Shown here: positions 26,412 through 35,068 of the stretch, in pieces
Numbering within the stretch: the first letter of the stretch is position 1
How the letters are laid out: every line of letters starts with the position of its first letter
Source of the DNA: Mucilaginibacter galii
Lineage (GTDB): Bacteria > Bacteroidota > Bacteroidia > Sphingobacteriales > Sphingobacteriaceae
NCBI RefSeq assembly: GCF_014635825.1
Contig: NZ_BMDO01000003.1
Location: forward strand, 186,001-250,000
Reading direction: 5' to 3'
DNA: 64,000 nt
Position numbers and translations under genes: made by a program
Notes under the pieces: generated by a model
What the model was told of the DNA's origin: nothing
The model's input: only the letters and a program-made list of their open reading frames with translations
The model's database searches: none

Positions 26412-28331
26412 TTACGCTTCCAGTTCCATAATTTGCTCGGCCAGGGTTTCCCATTGCTGCTGTACCTGGTTAAGCGATGATTGCTTTTGCTGGTAGGTAG
26501 CGTTGGTTTCCTTAAGCTTGGCGGGGTTGTTGTAAACGCCATCTTCGGTCAGTTTACTTTCCAGTTGTTTAACCTCTTTCTCCAGGTCGGCAATTTGCTG
26601 TTCCATGCGGGTTAAATCGCCGTTAAGTTTTTTTAACTGCTTGTTCTTATCTTCAGAAGGCTGCTGCTTAACAGGCTCTTTTTTTACTTCTTTTTGTTGT
26701 AACTGAGGAATGGGTGCAGGTTTAGGTTCGTACTTGCGCTTGCTCATCCATTCTTCATATTCCTGGTAAGTGCCCGGGTATTCTTTGATCTTTTGATCTT
26801 CAATAAACCAGATCTTGTTGGCAATATTATCCAGGAAATACCTATCGTGCGATACCGCTATGAAAGTACCCTCATACTGCTGTAAAGCCTGAATCAAAAT
26901 GTTTACCGAAGCCATGTCCAAGTGATTGGTAGGCTCATCCAGTATCAGGAAGTTGGCATCGGCGGTAAGGGCTTTAGCCAGGGCTACACGCGATTTTTCA
27001 CCACCCGACAGTACCTTGATCTTCTTGAATACATCATCGCCCGTAAACAGGAACGAGCCCAAAATAGAGCGTAGTTCGGTATCAGAATGTTTAGGGGCAA
27101 AGCTTTGTAGCTCGGCAAGGATCTCGCTTTCCAGGTGTAACGATTCCAGTTGGTGCTGGGCAAAAAAGGTCTGCGTTACATTATAACCGGTTTCGCATTT
27201 ACCTTCAAAGGTTTTATCGGCACCTGCAATAATGCGTAACAATGTGGATTTACCACGACCGTTAGCACCAATCAGCGCAATTTTGTCGCCTTTTTCAATG
27301 ATGGCATCGGCATTGTCCAAAATTTGCAGGTTAGGATAGCTTTTGCTAATACCTTCAATAGCGGTCACGTTTCGGCCCGACTGCTTTCCAAACTTAAAGG
27401 TGAAGTTTACCGATGGATTGTCATCGTCCACATCATCTATGCGCTCCAGCTTATCTAATTGCTTAATGCGCGATTGTGCCATTTTAGCTTTAGATGCCTT
27501 GGCACGAAAACGCTCGATCAGACGTTCTTCCTGTTTAATTTTGGCCTGCTGGTTTTTAAATTCGCCACGCTGAATTTCTTCGCGCAGGCCTTTTTCTTCT
27601 AAGTAGAAGCTGTAGTTGCCTGCATAAACGGTTAACTTACCTTTACGGCTTTCAACGGTACGGTTAATTACCTTATCCAGAAACCATCTATCGTGCGATA
27701 CGATAACGATGGCACCTTCAAAGCTGCGAAGGTAATCTTCCAACCAAACAATGGAGGGTAAGTCCAGGTGGTTGGTAGGCTCATCCAGCAATAAAATATC
27801 GGGGGCTTGCAACAGAATTTTGGCCAGCATTACACGCATACGCCATCCACCCGAGAAGGTGCTTAGTTTGCGCTCCTGGTCGGCATCGGCAAAGCCTAAA
27901 CCTGCTAAAATCTCGTTTGCTTTATATTCAATGTTATAACCGTCTAACGCCTCAAACTCGTGCTGTTTATCGCTAAGCTTGTTTAGTAAGTCTTCGCTAT
28001 AGTCGGTTTCCAGTTTCTTGAGTAAGGCTTCAATTTCGGTATGCAATTGGTTCTGGCGCTCAAAGGCTTCCATGGCCACATGCAAAATAGATTTGTCAGA
28101 CGCATATGAAAGCAAATCCTGGTTAAGGTAACCCAGGGTTATATCCTTAGACATGGATATAGTACCCGAAGTGGGTTTGTAGTCGCCTACAATAATTTTA
28201 AGCAGTGTGGTTTTACCGGTTCCGTTGGCACCAATAAGGCCAATTTTTTCACCGGGTTTTATATGCCAGTTAGCTTCATCATACAGGGCACGCGCACCAA
28301 TCTCGAACGTCAGGTTATTTATAGCAATCAT
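26412..28331 (-). CDS. ABC-F family ATPase, Uup-like
   Basis: 639 residues, two ABC ATPase domains and no membrane domain, as in translation-associated ABC-F proteins. Domain 1: Walker A GANGTGKTT, signature FSGGWRMRV, Walker B LLLDEPTNHLD. Domain 2: Walker A GANGRGKST, signature LSGGEKSRV, Walker B LILDEPTNHLD. The linker between them (about 240-310) is charged and helical, and a C-terminal coiled coil (about 560-639; LTRMEQQIADLEKEVKQLE) resembles Uup, which binds branched DNA or ribosomes. An antibiotic-resistance role is not indicated. The start at 28331 has a TATATTTG box 7 bp upstream. Confidence 0.95.
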   Translation of the reverse strand: MIAINNLTFEIGARALYDEANWHIKPGEKIGLIGANGTGKTTLLKIIVGDYKPTSGTISMSKDITLGYLNQDLLSYASDKSILHVAMEAFERQNQLHTEIEALLKKLETDYSEDLLNKLSDKQHEFEALDGYNIEYKANEILAGLGFADADQERKLSTFSGGWRMRVMLAKILLQAPDILLLDEPTNHLDLPSIVWLEDYLRSFEGAIVIVSHDRWFLDKVINRTVESRKGKLTVYAGNYSFYLEEKGLREEIQRGEFKNQQAKIKQEERLIERFRAKASKAKMAQSRIKQLDKLERIDDVDDDNPSVNFTFKFGKQSGRNVTAIEGISKSYPNLQILDNADAIIEKGDKIALIGANGRGKSTLLRIIAGADKTFEGKCETGYNVTQTFFAQHQLESLHLESEILAELQSFAPKHSDTELRSILGSFLFTGDDVFKKIKVLSGGEKSRVALAKALTADANFLILDEPTNHLDMASVNILIQALQQYEGTFIAVSHDRYFLDNIANKIWFIEDQKIKEYPGTYQEYEEWMSKRKYEPKPAPIPQLQQKEVKKEPVKQQPSEDKNKQLKKLNGDLTRMEQQIADLEKEVKQLESKLTEDGVYNNPAKLKETNATYQQKQSSLNQVQQQWETLAEQIMELEA

Positions 28332-28338
28332 TTACCTA

Positions 28339-28346
28339 CAAATATA
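28339..28346 (-). promoter_or_regulatory. -7 promoter box for the ABC-F gene
   Basis: TATATTTG on the minus strand, 7 bp before the ATG at 28331; matches TAnnTTTG. Confidence 0.55.
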
Positions 28347-28605
28347 CCTTTTTTGGCCGAAAGGATAAAGGCGAAAGGTTAAGGGCAATGTCAAAAAGCT
28401 GAATGCTGTAGAAACACGTATAAATATATAAAAATCGGATAAAATACAGCGGGTAGTATATTTTACTTGCAAATATTTATCTTGTCAACTGACTTACCTT
28501 ATCTGATGAAATACATACTACGCCCGCCCTGCTTGTGCCCATGCACCATAAAATAGAGCATTGGATGAAGCATAAGTTTGTAGGGCATTGAAAGAGTCTC
28601 AAGCC

Positions 28606-28676
28606 GTAAGTAAAGAGTCGGCAGTGAAGAATCAATATTAATTCATTACTTCTATAGCTTCCGACTCTTTACTTAT
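28606..28676. repeat. AAGTAAAGAGTCGG inverted repeat
   Basis: AAGTAAAGAGTCGG (28608-28621) and CCGACTCTTTACTT (28661-28674) form a perfect 14-bp stem with extra outer pairing. It lies just after the SGNH hydrolase stop and may terminate that gene. The rest of the 363-bp gap (28332-28694) is AT-rich and shows no gene. Confidence 0.75.
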
Positions 28677-28694
28677 GACTATGAACTCTCAAGT

Positions 28695-29453
28695 TTACTT
28701 TACAGTTTTTAACCAGGCTTGTGCCATTAAATTGGCGCCGGCTATGCTGGGGTGCACACCGTCATTAGTCCAGTAGGTGCCCGGGGCCGATTTCAGTGCC
28801 TCGTCAAAAATAGACTGGTAGGGTATGAATGCCGCATCAAAGCTGTCGGCAATTTCTTTAGATACAGCGCGGTACTCATTAAATTTAGGATACCATTTAT
28901 CGGTAACGGCCTTTACATCTTTAACAGCAAATGGCTCGCCAATAACCAGCTTAACATCGGGCAGCGCTTGCTTGGTGCGGTCTAACAAAGCTTTGTAGTC
29001 GTTACGGTAGGTTTCAATAGTACCCTGGTAACCGCTGGTTAGCGTATGCCAAAAATCGTTGACGCCTATCATAATGCTTAACACATTTGGCTTAATGGCC
29101 AGGCAGTCGTCGTTCCAGCGCTCGGCCAACTGGTAAACCTTGTTACCGCTAATGCCTTTATTGTAAATACTTAATTGCTTATCGGCATGTTTAAGTAATA
29201 AGCCGGCTGCTGCCATGAATACATAGCCTTTACCCAGCATATCAAAAGAATTGGGGGTGGTGTCTTTCTTGTTACGGCCCCAGTCGGTAATACTATCGCC
29301 CTGAAACAAGATCACGTCATTGGCATTGAGTCCGATTTTCTTTGCTGCGGTATTAGCCGTAGCCGCCGAAACAATATCTGGAATAGCAATAGTAGCAAGG
29401 GTGCCTATAGCAGCACTGGTTATAAATTTACGGCGGTTAAATGCGTCTTTCAT
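28695..29453 (-). CDS. SGNH/GDSL-type esterase, probable Tat export
   Basis: 252 residues. The N-terminus NRRKFITSAAIGTLATIAIP is a twin-arginine-like signal, ending near DIVSAATA. Catalytic blocks of the SGNH family are in order: FQGDSITDWG (block I, nucleophile Ser), NKGISGNKVYQL (block II Gly), IMIGVNDFWH (block III Asn) and NDGVHPSIAGANL (block V Asp-His). It should hydrolyse an ester of a sugar or lipid in the periplasm; the substrate is unknown. It resembles secreted lysophospholipase/rhamnogalacturonan-acetylesterase-like enzymes of Bacteroidota. It is divergent from pyrD (78 bp). Confidence 0.92.
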   Translation of the reverse strand: MKDAFNRRKFITSAAIGTLATIAIPDIVSAATANTAAKKIGLNANDVILFQGDSITDWGRNKKDTTPNSFDMLGKGYVFMAAAGLLLKHADKQLSIYNKGISGNKVYQLAERWNDDCLAIKPNVLSIMIGVNDFWHTLTSGYQGTIETYRNDYKALLDRTKQALPDVKLVIGEPFAVKDVKAVTDKWYPKFNEYRAVSKEIADSFDAAFIPYQSIFDEALKSAPGTYWTNDGVHPSIAGANLMAQAWLKTVK

Positions 29454-29531
29454 GTATGGTATATTGGTTTACTAAAGTATATTCTTTAAATCAAATCTGC
29501 AAATTAAGCAGGTAAGCCATAACTTCGCGCT

Positions 29532-30572
29532 ATGTATCAGTTATTGAAGCCTATTCTGTTCAAGTTCGATCCTGAAAAGGTGCATTATTTTGTTACCCGC
29601 AATTTAAAAAGAGTTAACCGCTTTCCGGGTGGCGCGGCGCTAAGCCGGGCTGTTTGGTTGGTAAATAATGCAAAGCTCGAAAGAACGGTTTTTGGCTTGA
29701 AATTTAAAAACCCGGTAGGTTTAGCCGCAGGGTTTGATAAGAATGGCGATGTAATTGCCGAAATGGCTAACCTGGGCTTTGGCTTTGTAGAGCTGGGCAC
29801 CGTAACCCCTTTGCCGCAGCCCGGCAATCCTAAACCCCGCATGTTTAGGCTTCCTGCAGATGGGGCGCTCATTAATCGCATGGGTTTTAATAATTTAGGG
29901 GTAGATGTACTGGCATCGCGCATTGCGGCTTACCGCAAAAGTACAGCTGCCGCCAAGAACCCGGTTATTATTGGCGGTAACATTGGTAAAAATAAAAACA
30001 CACCTAACGAAGACGCGGTAAGCGACTACATTAAATGCTTTGACCGTTTATTTGATGTGGTAGATTACTTTGTGGTGAATGTAAGCTCGCCCAACACTCC
30101 GGGCCTTCGTGCCTTGCAGGAAAAAGAGCCGCTGATGCACATTTTGAATACCTTGCAGCAACGTAATCAAAAGAACATCATCAATCGCCCTATATTGCTT
30201 AAAATAGCTCCTGATTTAACCAACGAACAGTTAGACGATATTGTAGAAATTGTACAGCAAACCGGTATCGCCGGTGTTATAGCTACCAATACCACCATTA
30301 GCCGTGAGGGACTCGCATCGCCTCAGCAGGTTTTAGAAGAAGCCGGTGGATTAAGCGGTAAGCCGTTAACCAGCCGTTCAACGGAGGTAATCAGGTACTT
30401 AGCACAAAAGTCAAATGGTTCGTTCCCTATTATTGGGGTAGGGGGCATACATTCTGCCCGCGATGCGCAGGAAAAGCTGGATGCCGGGGCATCATTAGTG
30501 CAGTTGTATACAGGCTTTATTTACGAGGGGCCTGATTTGATTGGCAGGATAAATAAGGCGCTTTTAAAGTAG
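29532..30572 (+). CDS. pyrD: Dihydroorotate dehydrogenase (quinone), class 2
   Basis: 346 residues. It oxidises dihydroorotate to orotate in pyrimidine synthesis, with electrons passed to quinone at the membrane. The N-terminal helix ([20 protein letters not shown]) is the class 2 membrane-association segment. FMN and substrate motifs: [46 protein letters not shown] with the class 2 catalytic Ser, KIAPDL, ATNTT and the phosphate-binding [21 protein letters not shown] box just before the ATG resembles the -7 consensus. Confidence 0.96.
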   Translation: MYQLLKPILFKFDPEKVHYFVTRNLKRVNRFPGGAALSRAVWLVNNAKLERTVFGLKFKNPVGLAAGFDKNGDVIAEMANLGFGFVELGTVTPLPQPGNPKPRMFRLPADGALINRMGFNNLGVDVLASRIAAYRKSTAAAKNPVIIGGNIGKNKNTPNEDAVSDYIKCFDRLFDVVDYFVVNVSSPNTPGLRALQEKEPLMHILNTLQQRNQKNIINRPILLKIAPDLTNEQLDDIVEIVQQTGIAGVIATNTTISREGLASPQQVLEEAGGLSGKPLTSRSTEVIRYLAQKSNGSFPIIGVGGIHSARDAQEKLDAGASLVQLYTGFIYEGPDLIGRINKALLK

Positions 30573-30628
30573 AGGAACCCGCTCAAATATGTTTAGGCCA
30601 GACTATGCATTGATAAATTAATGTTTTA

Positions 30629-30693
30629 TGTCAGTCTGAGCTTGTCGAAGACTTAATAAAGTGACTAAAGCTTCGAAAGGCTTAGCATGACAG
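30629..30693. repeat. TGAGC(T/C)TGTCGAAG inverted repeat, copy 2
   Basis: TGTCAGTCTGAGCTTGTCGA at the left and a degenerate TTCGAAAGGCTTAGCATGACA at the right. Same family as 26314-26381 and 63171-63237. It lies after pyrD and may end its transcript. Confidence 0.8.
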
Positions 30694-30730
30694 ATTTGAG
30701 CGAATTTTTTAATTATAAAATCTGTAAACA

Positions 30731-30761
30731 AAAAAATCCCACCGATTAACCAGCAGGATTT
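30731..30761 (-). terminator. Terminator of the 56-aa gene
   Basis: AAATCC / GGATTT outer stem with an inner CTG / CGG pairing, followed on the minus strand by a T run (30731-30736). It lies 25 bp after the stop at 30786. Confidence 0.6.
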
Positions 30762-30785
30762 AAAAAATTGATGAGTAATATATAA

Positions 30786-30956
30786 TTACTTGCTCAGCTG
30801 AGCTAAAATTTCGTTGTTTTTAGAGATCTGGCTGTTAGCCTTTTCTTTTGAACGGCTTCCTGGCTCCAGGTTGGTCGCTAATTTCAAGTGCTGTACTTCT
30901 AAACGTGAAGTAGTTTTATTTTTTCTGTCTTTTCTTTTTAAACGTGTTACGCCCAT
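30786..30956 (-). CDS. Small basic conserved protein
   Basis: 56 residues, ATG at 30956 to TAA at 30786. Highly basic N-terminus (MGVTRLKRKDRKNK) and a Gln/Asn/Ser-rich C-terminus (NSQISKNNEILAQLSK). No membrane segment. The basic head suggests RNA or ribosome association. I recall similar short MGVTRLKRK-type proteins in Sphingobacteria, but not a named family. It lies 30 bp downstream of tRNA-Cys on the same strand, so both may come from one transcript, ending at 30731. Confidence 0.75.
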   Translation of the reverse strand: MGVTRLKRKDRKNKTTSRLEVQHLKLATNLEPGSRSKEKANSQISKNNEILAQLSK

Positions 30957-30985
30957 GGTAATTTTTCTTTAACGGTTAACCCCTT

Positions 30986-31059
30986 TGGAGGTCGAGAGCG
31001 GATTCGAACCGCTGTAAAAGGTTTTGCAGACCTCTGCCTAGCCACTCGGCCACCCGACC
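30986..31059 (-). tRNA. tRNA-Cys (GCA), CCA encoded
   Basis: Cloverleaf on the minus strand: acceptor GGTCGGG / CTCGACC, anticodon loop CTGCAAA with anticodon GCA, T-loop GGTTCGAATCC, discriminator T (U) as expected for cysteine, and CCA at 30986-30988 in the DNA. Confidence 0.96.
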
Positions 31060-31195
31060 ATTTTTAATGGAGTGCAAAAATAACAATTATTTGCTGTCTG
31101 TCAATATAAGTTGTCTTTTTTATTGAGATGTTGATAAATTATTTAGGAAACCTTCATAAGCCCGCTGTTTTGTGTTTTCTCAAAAAAGTAAGATT

Positions 31196-31948
31196 TTACA
31201 AAACAAGTGCTTTTCTGCTGACCTCCGAACAAAATAATGCTGTGGCTATCGCCACGTTTAAAGATTCAGCCTCTCCAATACGGGGTATGGTGATAGATTG
31301 CGTAATGAGTTTCTCTATCTCGGGGCGCAGGCCATTGCCTTCGTTGCCCATTATAATTAAGCCCTGGGTGCCTAAATTGGCGGTGTAAATATTATCGCCG
31401 TTGAGCATAGCACCTAATACCGGGAGGTTAAATTGCGGCAGTAGCGTAGCTAAATTGGTATAATGGAGCTTGACACGTGAAAGCGAACCCATAGTGGCCT
31501 GTACCACTTTGGGGTTATAGGCATCTACCGTATCTTCCGAACATATGATATGTTGAATGCCAAACCAGTCGGCCGTGCGGATAATAGTGCCCAGGTTGCC
31601 CGGATCCTGCACACCATCTAATACCAGCGTAAAGCGGTTAATTAAATTACTTTGGGTTAATGGAGGCCACTCGGGCATGTGTATCACTGCTAAAACTTCC
31701 TGCGGCGTAGTCAGGCTGCTCATTTTTTGTAGATCGGCGGCGGATATGTCCTGAAAATTGACTTTCTTTGATAGTTTATTCAATTTTGCAGTTACTGCAG
31801 ATGTATGGTAAAGGCTGTGTATATGGTATCCAGAGGCTATGAACTCCGAAACGGATTTATATCCTTCGGCCACAAACAGCCCATGCTCTCTGCGAAACTT
31901 CTTTTGTTGTAAGGATTTTATTAAACTGATTTGAGATTTTGAGACCAT
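31196..31948 (-). CDS. TrmH/SpoU-family RNA 2'-O-methyltransferase
   Basis: ATG at 31948 gives 250 residues; the earlier ATG (31981) would extend into the divergent gene and precede the conserved start VSKSQISLIKSLQQKKFR. The protein has an N-terminal RNA-binding domain and a SPOUT knot domain. SPOUT motifs: LDGVQDPGNLGTIIRTADWF (motif 1), IIMGNEGNGL (motif 2) and IPRIGEAESLNVAIATAL (motif 3). It methylates the 2'-O of ribose in rRNA or tRNA with SAM; which RNA is unknown. It overlaps the divergent tamL start by about 10 bp. Confidence 0.92.
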   Translation of the reverse strand: MVSKSQISLIKSLQQKKFRREHGLFVAEGYKSVSEFIASGYHIHSLYHTSAVTAKLNKLSKKVNFQDISAADLQKMSSLTTPQEVLAVIHMPEWPPLTQSNLINRFTLVLDGVQDPGNLGTIIRTADWFGIQHIICSEDTVDAYNPKVVQATMGSLSRVKLHYTNLATLLPQFNLPVLGAMLNGDNIYTANLGTQGLIIMGNEGNGLRPEIEKLITQSITIPRIGEAESLNVAIATALFCSEVSRKALVL

Positions 31949-34332
31949 TCTACCGGGAAAATAAGCTTTACAGCCTTGCAATAATAAGTATTCTTTTGGT
32001 TTTAATGGCGGGCAGCTGTAGTTTAACCCGCGGTTTAAAAGAGAATCAATACCTGATACGTAAAGTTACCATTGACAGTGTAGACAAAGAGTTTAACGAA
32101 GCCGCACTTACTTATGTAGATGTGTTGCAGCAGCCCAACAGCTGGTTTAACCTGCAGCTTTATTATGTTTTTAACCCTAAAGGAAAAAAAGAACTGGGCG
32201 AACCTCCGGCCATTCTCGACAGTAATCTGGTAGAGGGTTCGCGCCTGCAAATAGAAAAGTTTTTACGTAATAAGGGCTATTTAAAGGTTGCCGTACGCAG
32301 CGACATTAAAACCAAGGGCAAAAAGGCTTATCTTACCTTTACTGCTAAACAGGGGCCAATGTTCCGTATTCGCAATGTTCAGGATAGTATAGGCGACCCA
32401 GCCGTACAGGTATTGTACCGCATTAATCGTCGGCGTTTTTCGCATGTGCAGCCCGGAGCGCGTTACGATACCGATAGTTTAGCTTATGACCGTGATGCCT
32501 TTTACCAGGTAATGAAGCAAAACGGCTACTTTGACTTTTACCGCCAGTATATCAATTACAATTACGATACTACATTTAATAACAGCGTGGTTGATCTGAA
32601 AATGATCATTGATAACCCCGATGGCCGGAAAGAACATCCCATTTACAAGATCAACAATACGCTCATTACCATATCAACCAGCGGAGGGCGTACCAATGGT
32701 AAGGCCGATACGCTGCGGGTAGACTCGCAATTTACCTTTGTTGATTACTCGCACCGATTTAAGCCGCAGGCTGTTATACGGTACATCTTTCAGCACAAGG
32801 GCGATACTTATGACATCGATCAGCAAACACTAACCACCTCGCGCTTATCGGAGTTGAATGTTTTTCGGAATGTGCCCAACCCTGTATATACCAAACTGCC
32901 CGATAGTGTGAACCGCCGTTTAAACAGCCGGATAGATATTATCCCTCTTAAACGCATGAGCGACCGGGTAGAAGCGGAGTACCTGCACTCGGGCCCCGAA
33001 CTATTTAATTTTTTTGGAGGCGGTGGCTATGGTTTTAACTTAGGTAACACATTTACCAACCGTAACCTGCTCAAACAGGCCGAAATACTCCAGCTGAAAT
33101 TTAATTGGAGCGTGCTATTTGCCGATGCGTCTTCGGATCTTGGCGCGGGTATTCAAAACCAGGATTTTAAGGTGGGTGCCAACCTTATTTATCCGCGTAT
33201 TATTGTGCCGTTTGATGTGCCAACGCTGGGTAAGTATGGCGTGCCTCATACAACCCTGTCTTCCAACTTCCAGTTGTTTCTTCAGCGAGGATTGGTTAAG
33301 CGCCGCAGTTTTATAAACTCCATTACTTACGACTGGATGGAAACCAGCCGTAAACAACACTCGTTAACGCCGATAAGCCTCGAGTTTACCAGCGGTACTA
33401 TTGACCCTATAGCAAGGCAGCAGTTAATAGATCAAAACCGTTACTCATACGTGTACTTAATTGGGCGTACCATTTTTAATGCCAGTTCGCAGTATACTTA
33501 CCAGGTAAATACCAACAAGCTTAACACGCTCGATAACTTTGTGTATTTCAGAGGATCGCTCGATTTGGGCGGTAACACTTTAAGCCTCGTTAGCAAAGTA
33601 TTTAATACCGCTAAAGACTCTTTAGGCCAGCGCACCATATTTGGGCAACCCTTTGCCCAGTACACCAAGGTTGATGTTGACCTGCGTTTTTACAGGAGTT
33701 TGGGCGGTAACGAACGTCAGTTCATTTTTCGTATTAACCCGGGCATTGGCTTGCCTTATGGTAACAGTAACCAGTTAATATTTGAGCGTAATTTTTACGC
33801 AGGCGGTGCAAATGATATAAGGGCCTGGCTACCGCGTACGCTTGGTCCTGGTGGTTTTAACCGGGCATCTTACGATAACAATAACACCCGCGCCCGTTTA
33901 AAGTACTTAGATCAGTTTGGCGAGATCAGGATCATTGGCAATGCCGAATACCGTTACAAACTGGCTAATGACTTTTTTGGCACCAAGTTAAAAGGTGCCC
34001 TTTTTGCCGATTTTGGAAACGTATGGCGTTTAGATAAAGCCATTAACCGCGAACAAACACCCGGTGGCGAATTTAAGCTGAATAAAATATTACAAACCTC
34101 GGCCGTGGGCGTTGGTGCCGGTTTGCGTTTTGATCTGACCTTCTTTGTATTCAGGCTGGATGCCGCGTTTAAATTTAAAGATCCGCAGTTTAGTGGTTCA
34201 GACCAGTATGTGCTCATCAAGCACTTCAATGAATTATTTAAGAAAGGCGATTTCAAAAATTCGTACTTTAACAGTAACAACGAAGACTACCGCTTTATGC
34301 AGCTAAACTTCGGTATAGGATTACCGTTTTAA
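31939..34332 (+). CDS. tamL: Lipidated Omp85/BamA-family protein, TamL-like
   Basis: 797 residues from a TTG start; I see no usable ATG before the signal core. The signal ends LVLMAGSC, a lipobox, so the protein should be lipidated, as is known for Bacteroidota TamL. POTRA repeats fill about 40-380 and a 16-stranded barrel ends with FMQLNFGIGLPF. The barrel part contains FYAGGANDIRAWLPRTLGPG, the Omp85 RGF-like loop region. It would insert or translocate outer-membrane and surface proteins. No tamB neighbour is in this window. The start overlaps the divergent trmH-like gene. Confidence 0.9.
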   Translation: MRPFYRENKLYSLAIISILLVLMAGSCSLTRGLKENQYLIRKVTIDSVDKEFNEAALTYVDVLQQPNSWFNLQLYYVFNPKGKKELGEPPAILDSNLVEGSRLQIEKFLRNKGYLKVAVRSDIKTKGKKAYLTFTAKQGPMFRIRNVQDSIGDPAVQVLYRINRRRFSHVQPGARYDTDSLAYDRDAFYQVMKQNGYFDFYRQYINYNYDTTFNNSVVDLKMIIDNPDGRKEHPIYKINNTLITISTSGGRTNGKADTLRVDSQFTFVDYSHRFKPQAVIRYIFQHKGDTYDIDQQTLTTSRLSELNVFRNVPNPVYTKLPDSVNRRLNSRIDIIPLKRMSDRVEAEYLHSGPELFNFFGGGGYGFNLGNTFTNRNLLKQAEILQLKFNWSVLFADASSDLGAGIQNQDFKVGANLIYPRIIVPFDVPTLGKYGVPHTTLSSNFQLFLQRGLVKRRSFINSITYDWMETSRKQHSLTPISLEFTSGTIDPIARQQLIDQNRYSYVYLIGRTIFNASSQYTYQVNTNKLNTLDNFVYFRGSLDLGGNTLSLVSKVFNTAKDSLGQRTIFGQPFAQYTKVDVDLRFYRSLGGNERQFIFRINPGIGLPYGNSNQLIFERNFYAGGANDIRAWLPRTLGPGGFNRASYDNNNTRARLKYLDQFGEIRIIGNAEYRYKLANDFFGTKLKGALFADFGNVWRLDKAINREQTPGGEFKLNKILQTSAVGVGAGLRFDLTFFVFRLDAAFKFKDPQFSGSDQYVLIKHFNELFKKGDFKNSYFNSNNEDYRFMQLNFGIGLPF

Positions 34333-34388
34333 CATTGTTGCTGGAAGTTATTTACCTAGCTAAAACAGAAAACAACAGATCGTATTTC

Positions 34389-34417
34389 GACTATGGACTA
34401 TGGACTATGGACTATAG
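34389..34417. repeat. Tandem GACTATG repeat
   Basis: GACTATG-type 9-bp units (GGACTATGG) repeated three to four times, immediately past the MarR stop codon on the minus strand. Confidence 0.8.
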
Positions 34418-34422
34418 AAAGG

Positions 34423-34872
34423 TCAACCTCTAAACTTATCTAAAAGATCGCTCAGGGTGCTTGCTTCTTCTTCGGTAAGGTTGTGTCTAAGAAGGTCGGA
34501 TGTTTTAATTTCCACATCCATCTTGCTTAATAATTCCAATCCTTTGGTGGTAATGCGTATATCAACGGCACGGCGGTCGTTGTTATTGGTGCAGCGCGAT
34601 ACCAGCTCTTTTTGAACCAGGCGGTCAACAATACGCGAGGCATCAGACATCTTATCTAACATGCGCTCCTTGATCATGTTAATGGTGGCTGGTTTAGGAC
34701 TTTGTCCTCTTAAAATGCGGAGTACGTTAAATTGCTGGCTTGTTAAATTGTATTTTTCAAAATTACCTCGCAACAGGTTGCTTAACCAGCTATGCGTATA
34801 CGAAATATTGATGAGTGCTTTATGATAGTTATCTTCAAATTTACTGCTCAATATTTCGTCTTCTATTTTCAT
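34423..34872 (-). CDS. MarR-family transcriptional regulator
   Basis: 149 residues, winged helix-turn-helix dimer protein. Recognition region: TSQQFNVLRILRGQSPKPAT, then KMSDASRIVDRLVQKELVSR (HTH) and the wing NNDRRAVDIRITTKGLELL. C-terminal helices (LTEEEASTLSDLLDKFRG) form the dimer interface. It probably represses a nearby or distant gene in response to a small phenolic or lipid signal. It lies 35 bp downstream of the DUF5522 gene in the same direction. Confidence 0.93.
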   Translation of the reverse strand: MKIEDEILSSKFEDNYHKALINISYTHSWLSNLLRGNFEKYNLTSQQFNVLRILRGQSPKPATINMIKERMLDKMSDASRIVDRLVQKELVSRCTNNNDRRAVDIRITTKGLELLSKMDVEIKTSDLLRHNLTEEEASTLSDLLDKFRG

Positions 34873-34907
34873 AATGGTTACAATAATAACAAATAAGAAA
34901 TAAAAAT

Positions 34908-35066
34908 TTATTTCTCGTTGGCGTTTGATTTACTTTTTCCGCCAAAATTCCATGGACAATGCAGGCATTTGTTCTTGCAACAGTAACCGCGCTTGAGGTG
35001 GTACTCGCGGGTAAACACATAAAGTCCGGCTTCATTTACGTAATAATCAAGTCCCTCAACCAGCAT
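34908..35066 (-). CDS. DUF5522 cysteine-rich small protein
   Basis: 52 residues, ATG at 35066 to TAA at 34908. Matches the DUF5522 pattern: DYYVNEAGLYVFTREYHLKR, then RGYCCKNKCLHCPW, with four cysteines and a histidine that probably bind a metal. Often found near DNA or RNA metabolism genes. Only 2 bp separate it from the MBL exonuclease gene upstream, so they are almost certainly co-transcribed. Confidence 0.9.
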   Translation of the reverse strand: MLVEGLDYYVNEAGLYVFTREYHLKRGYCCKNKCLHCPWNFGGKSKSNANEK

Positions 35067-35068
35067 AA

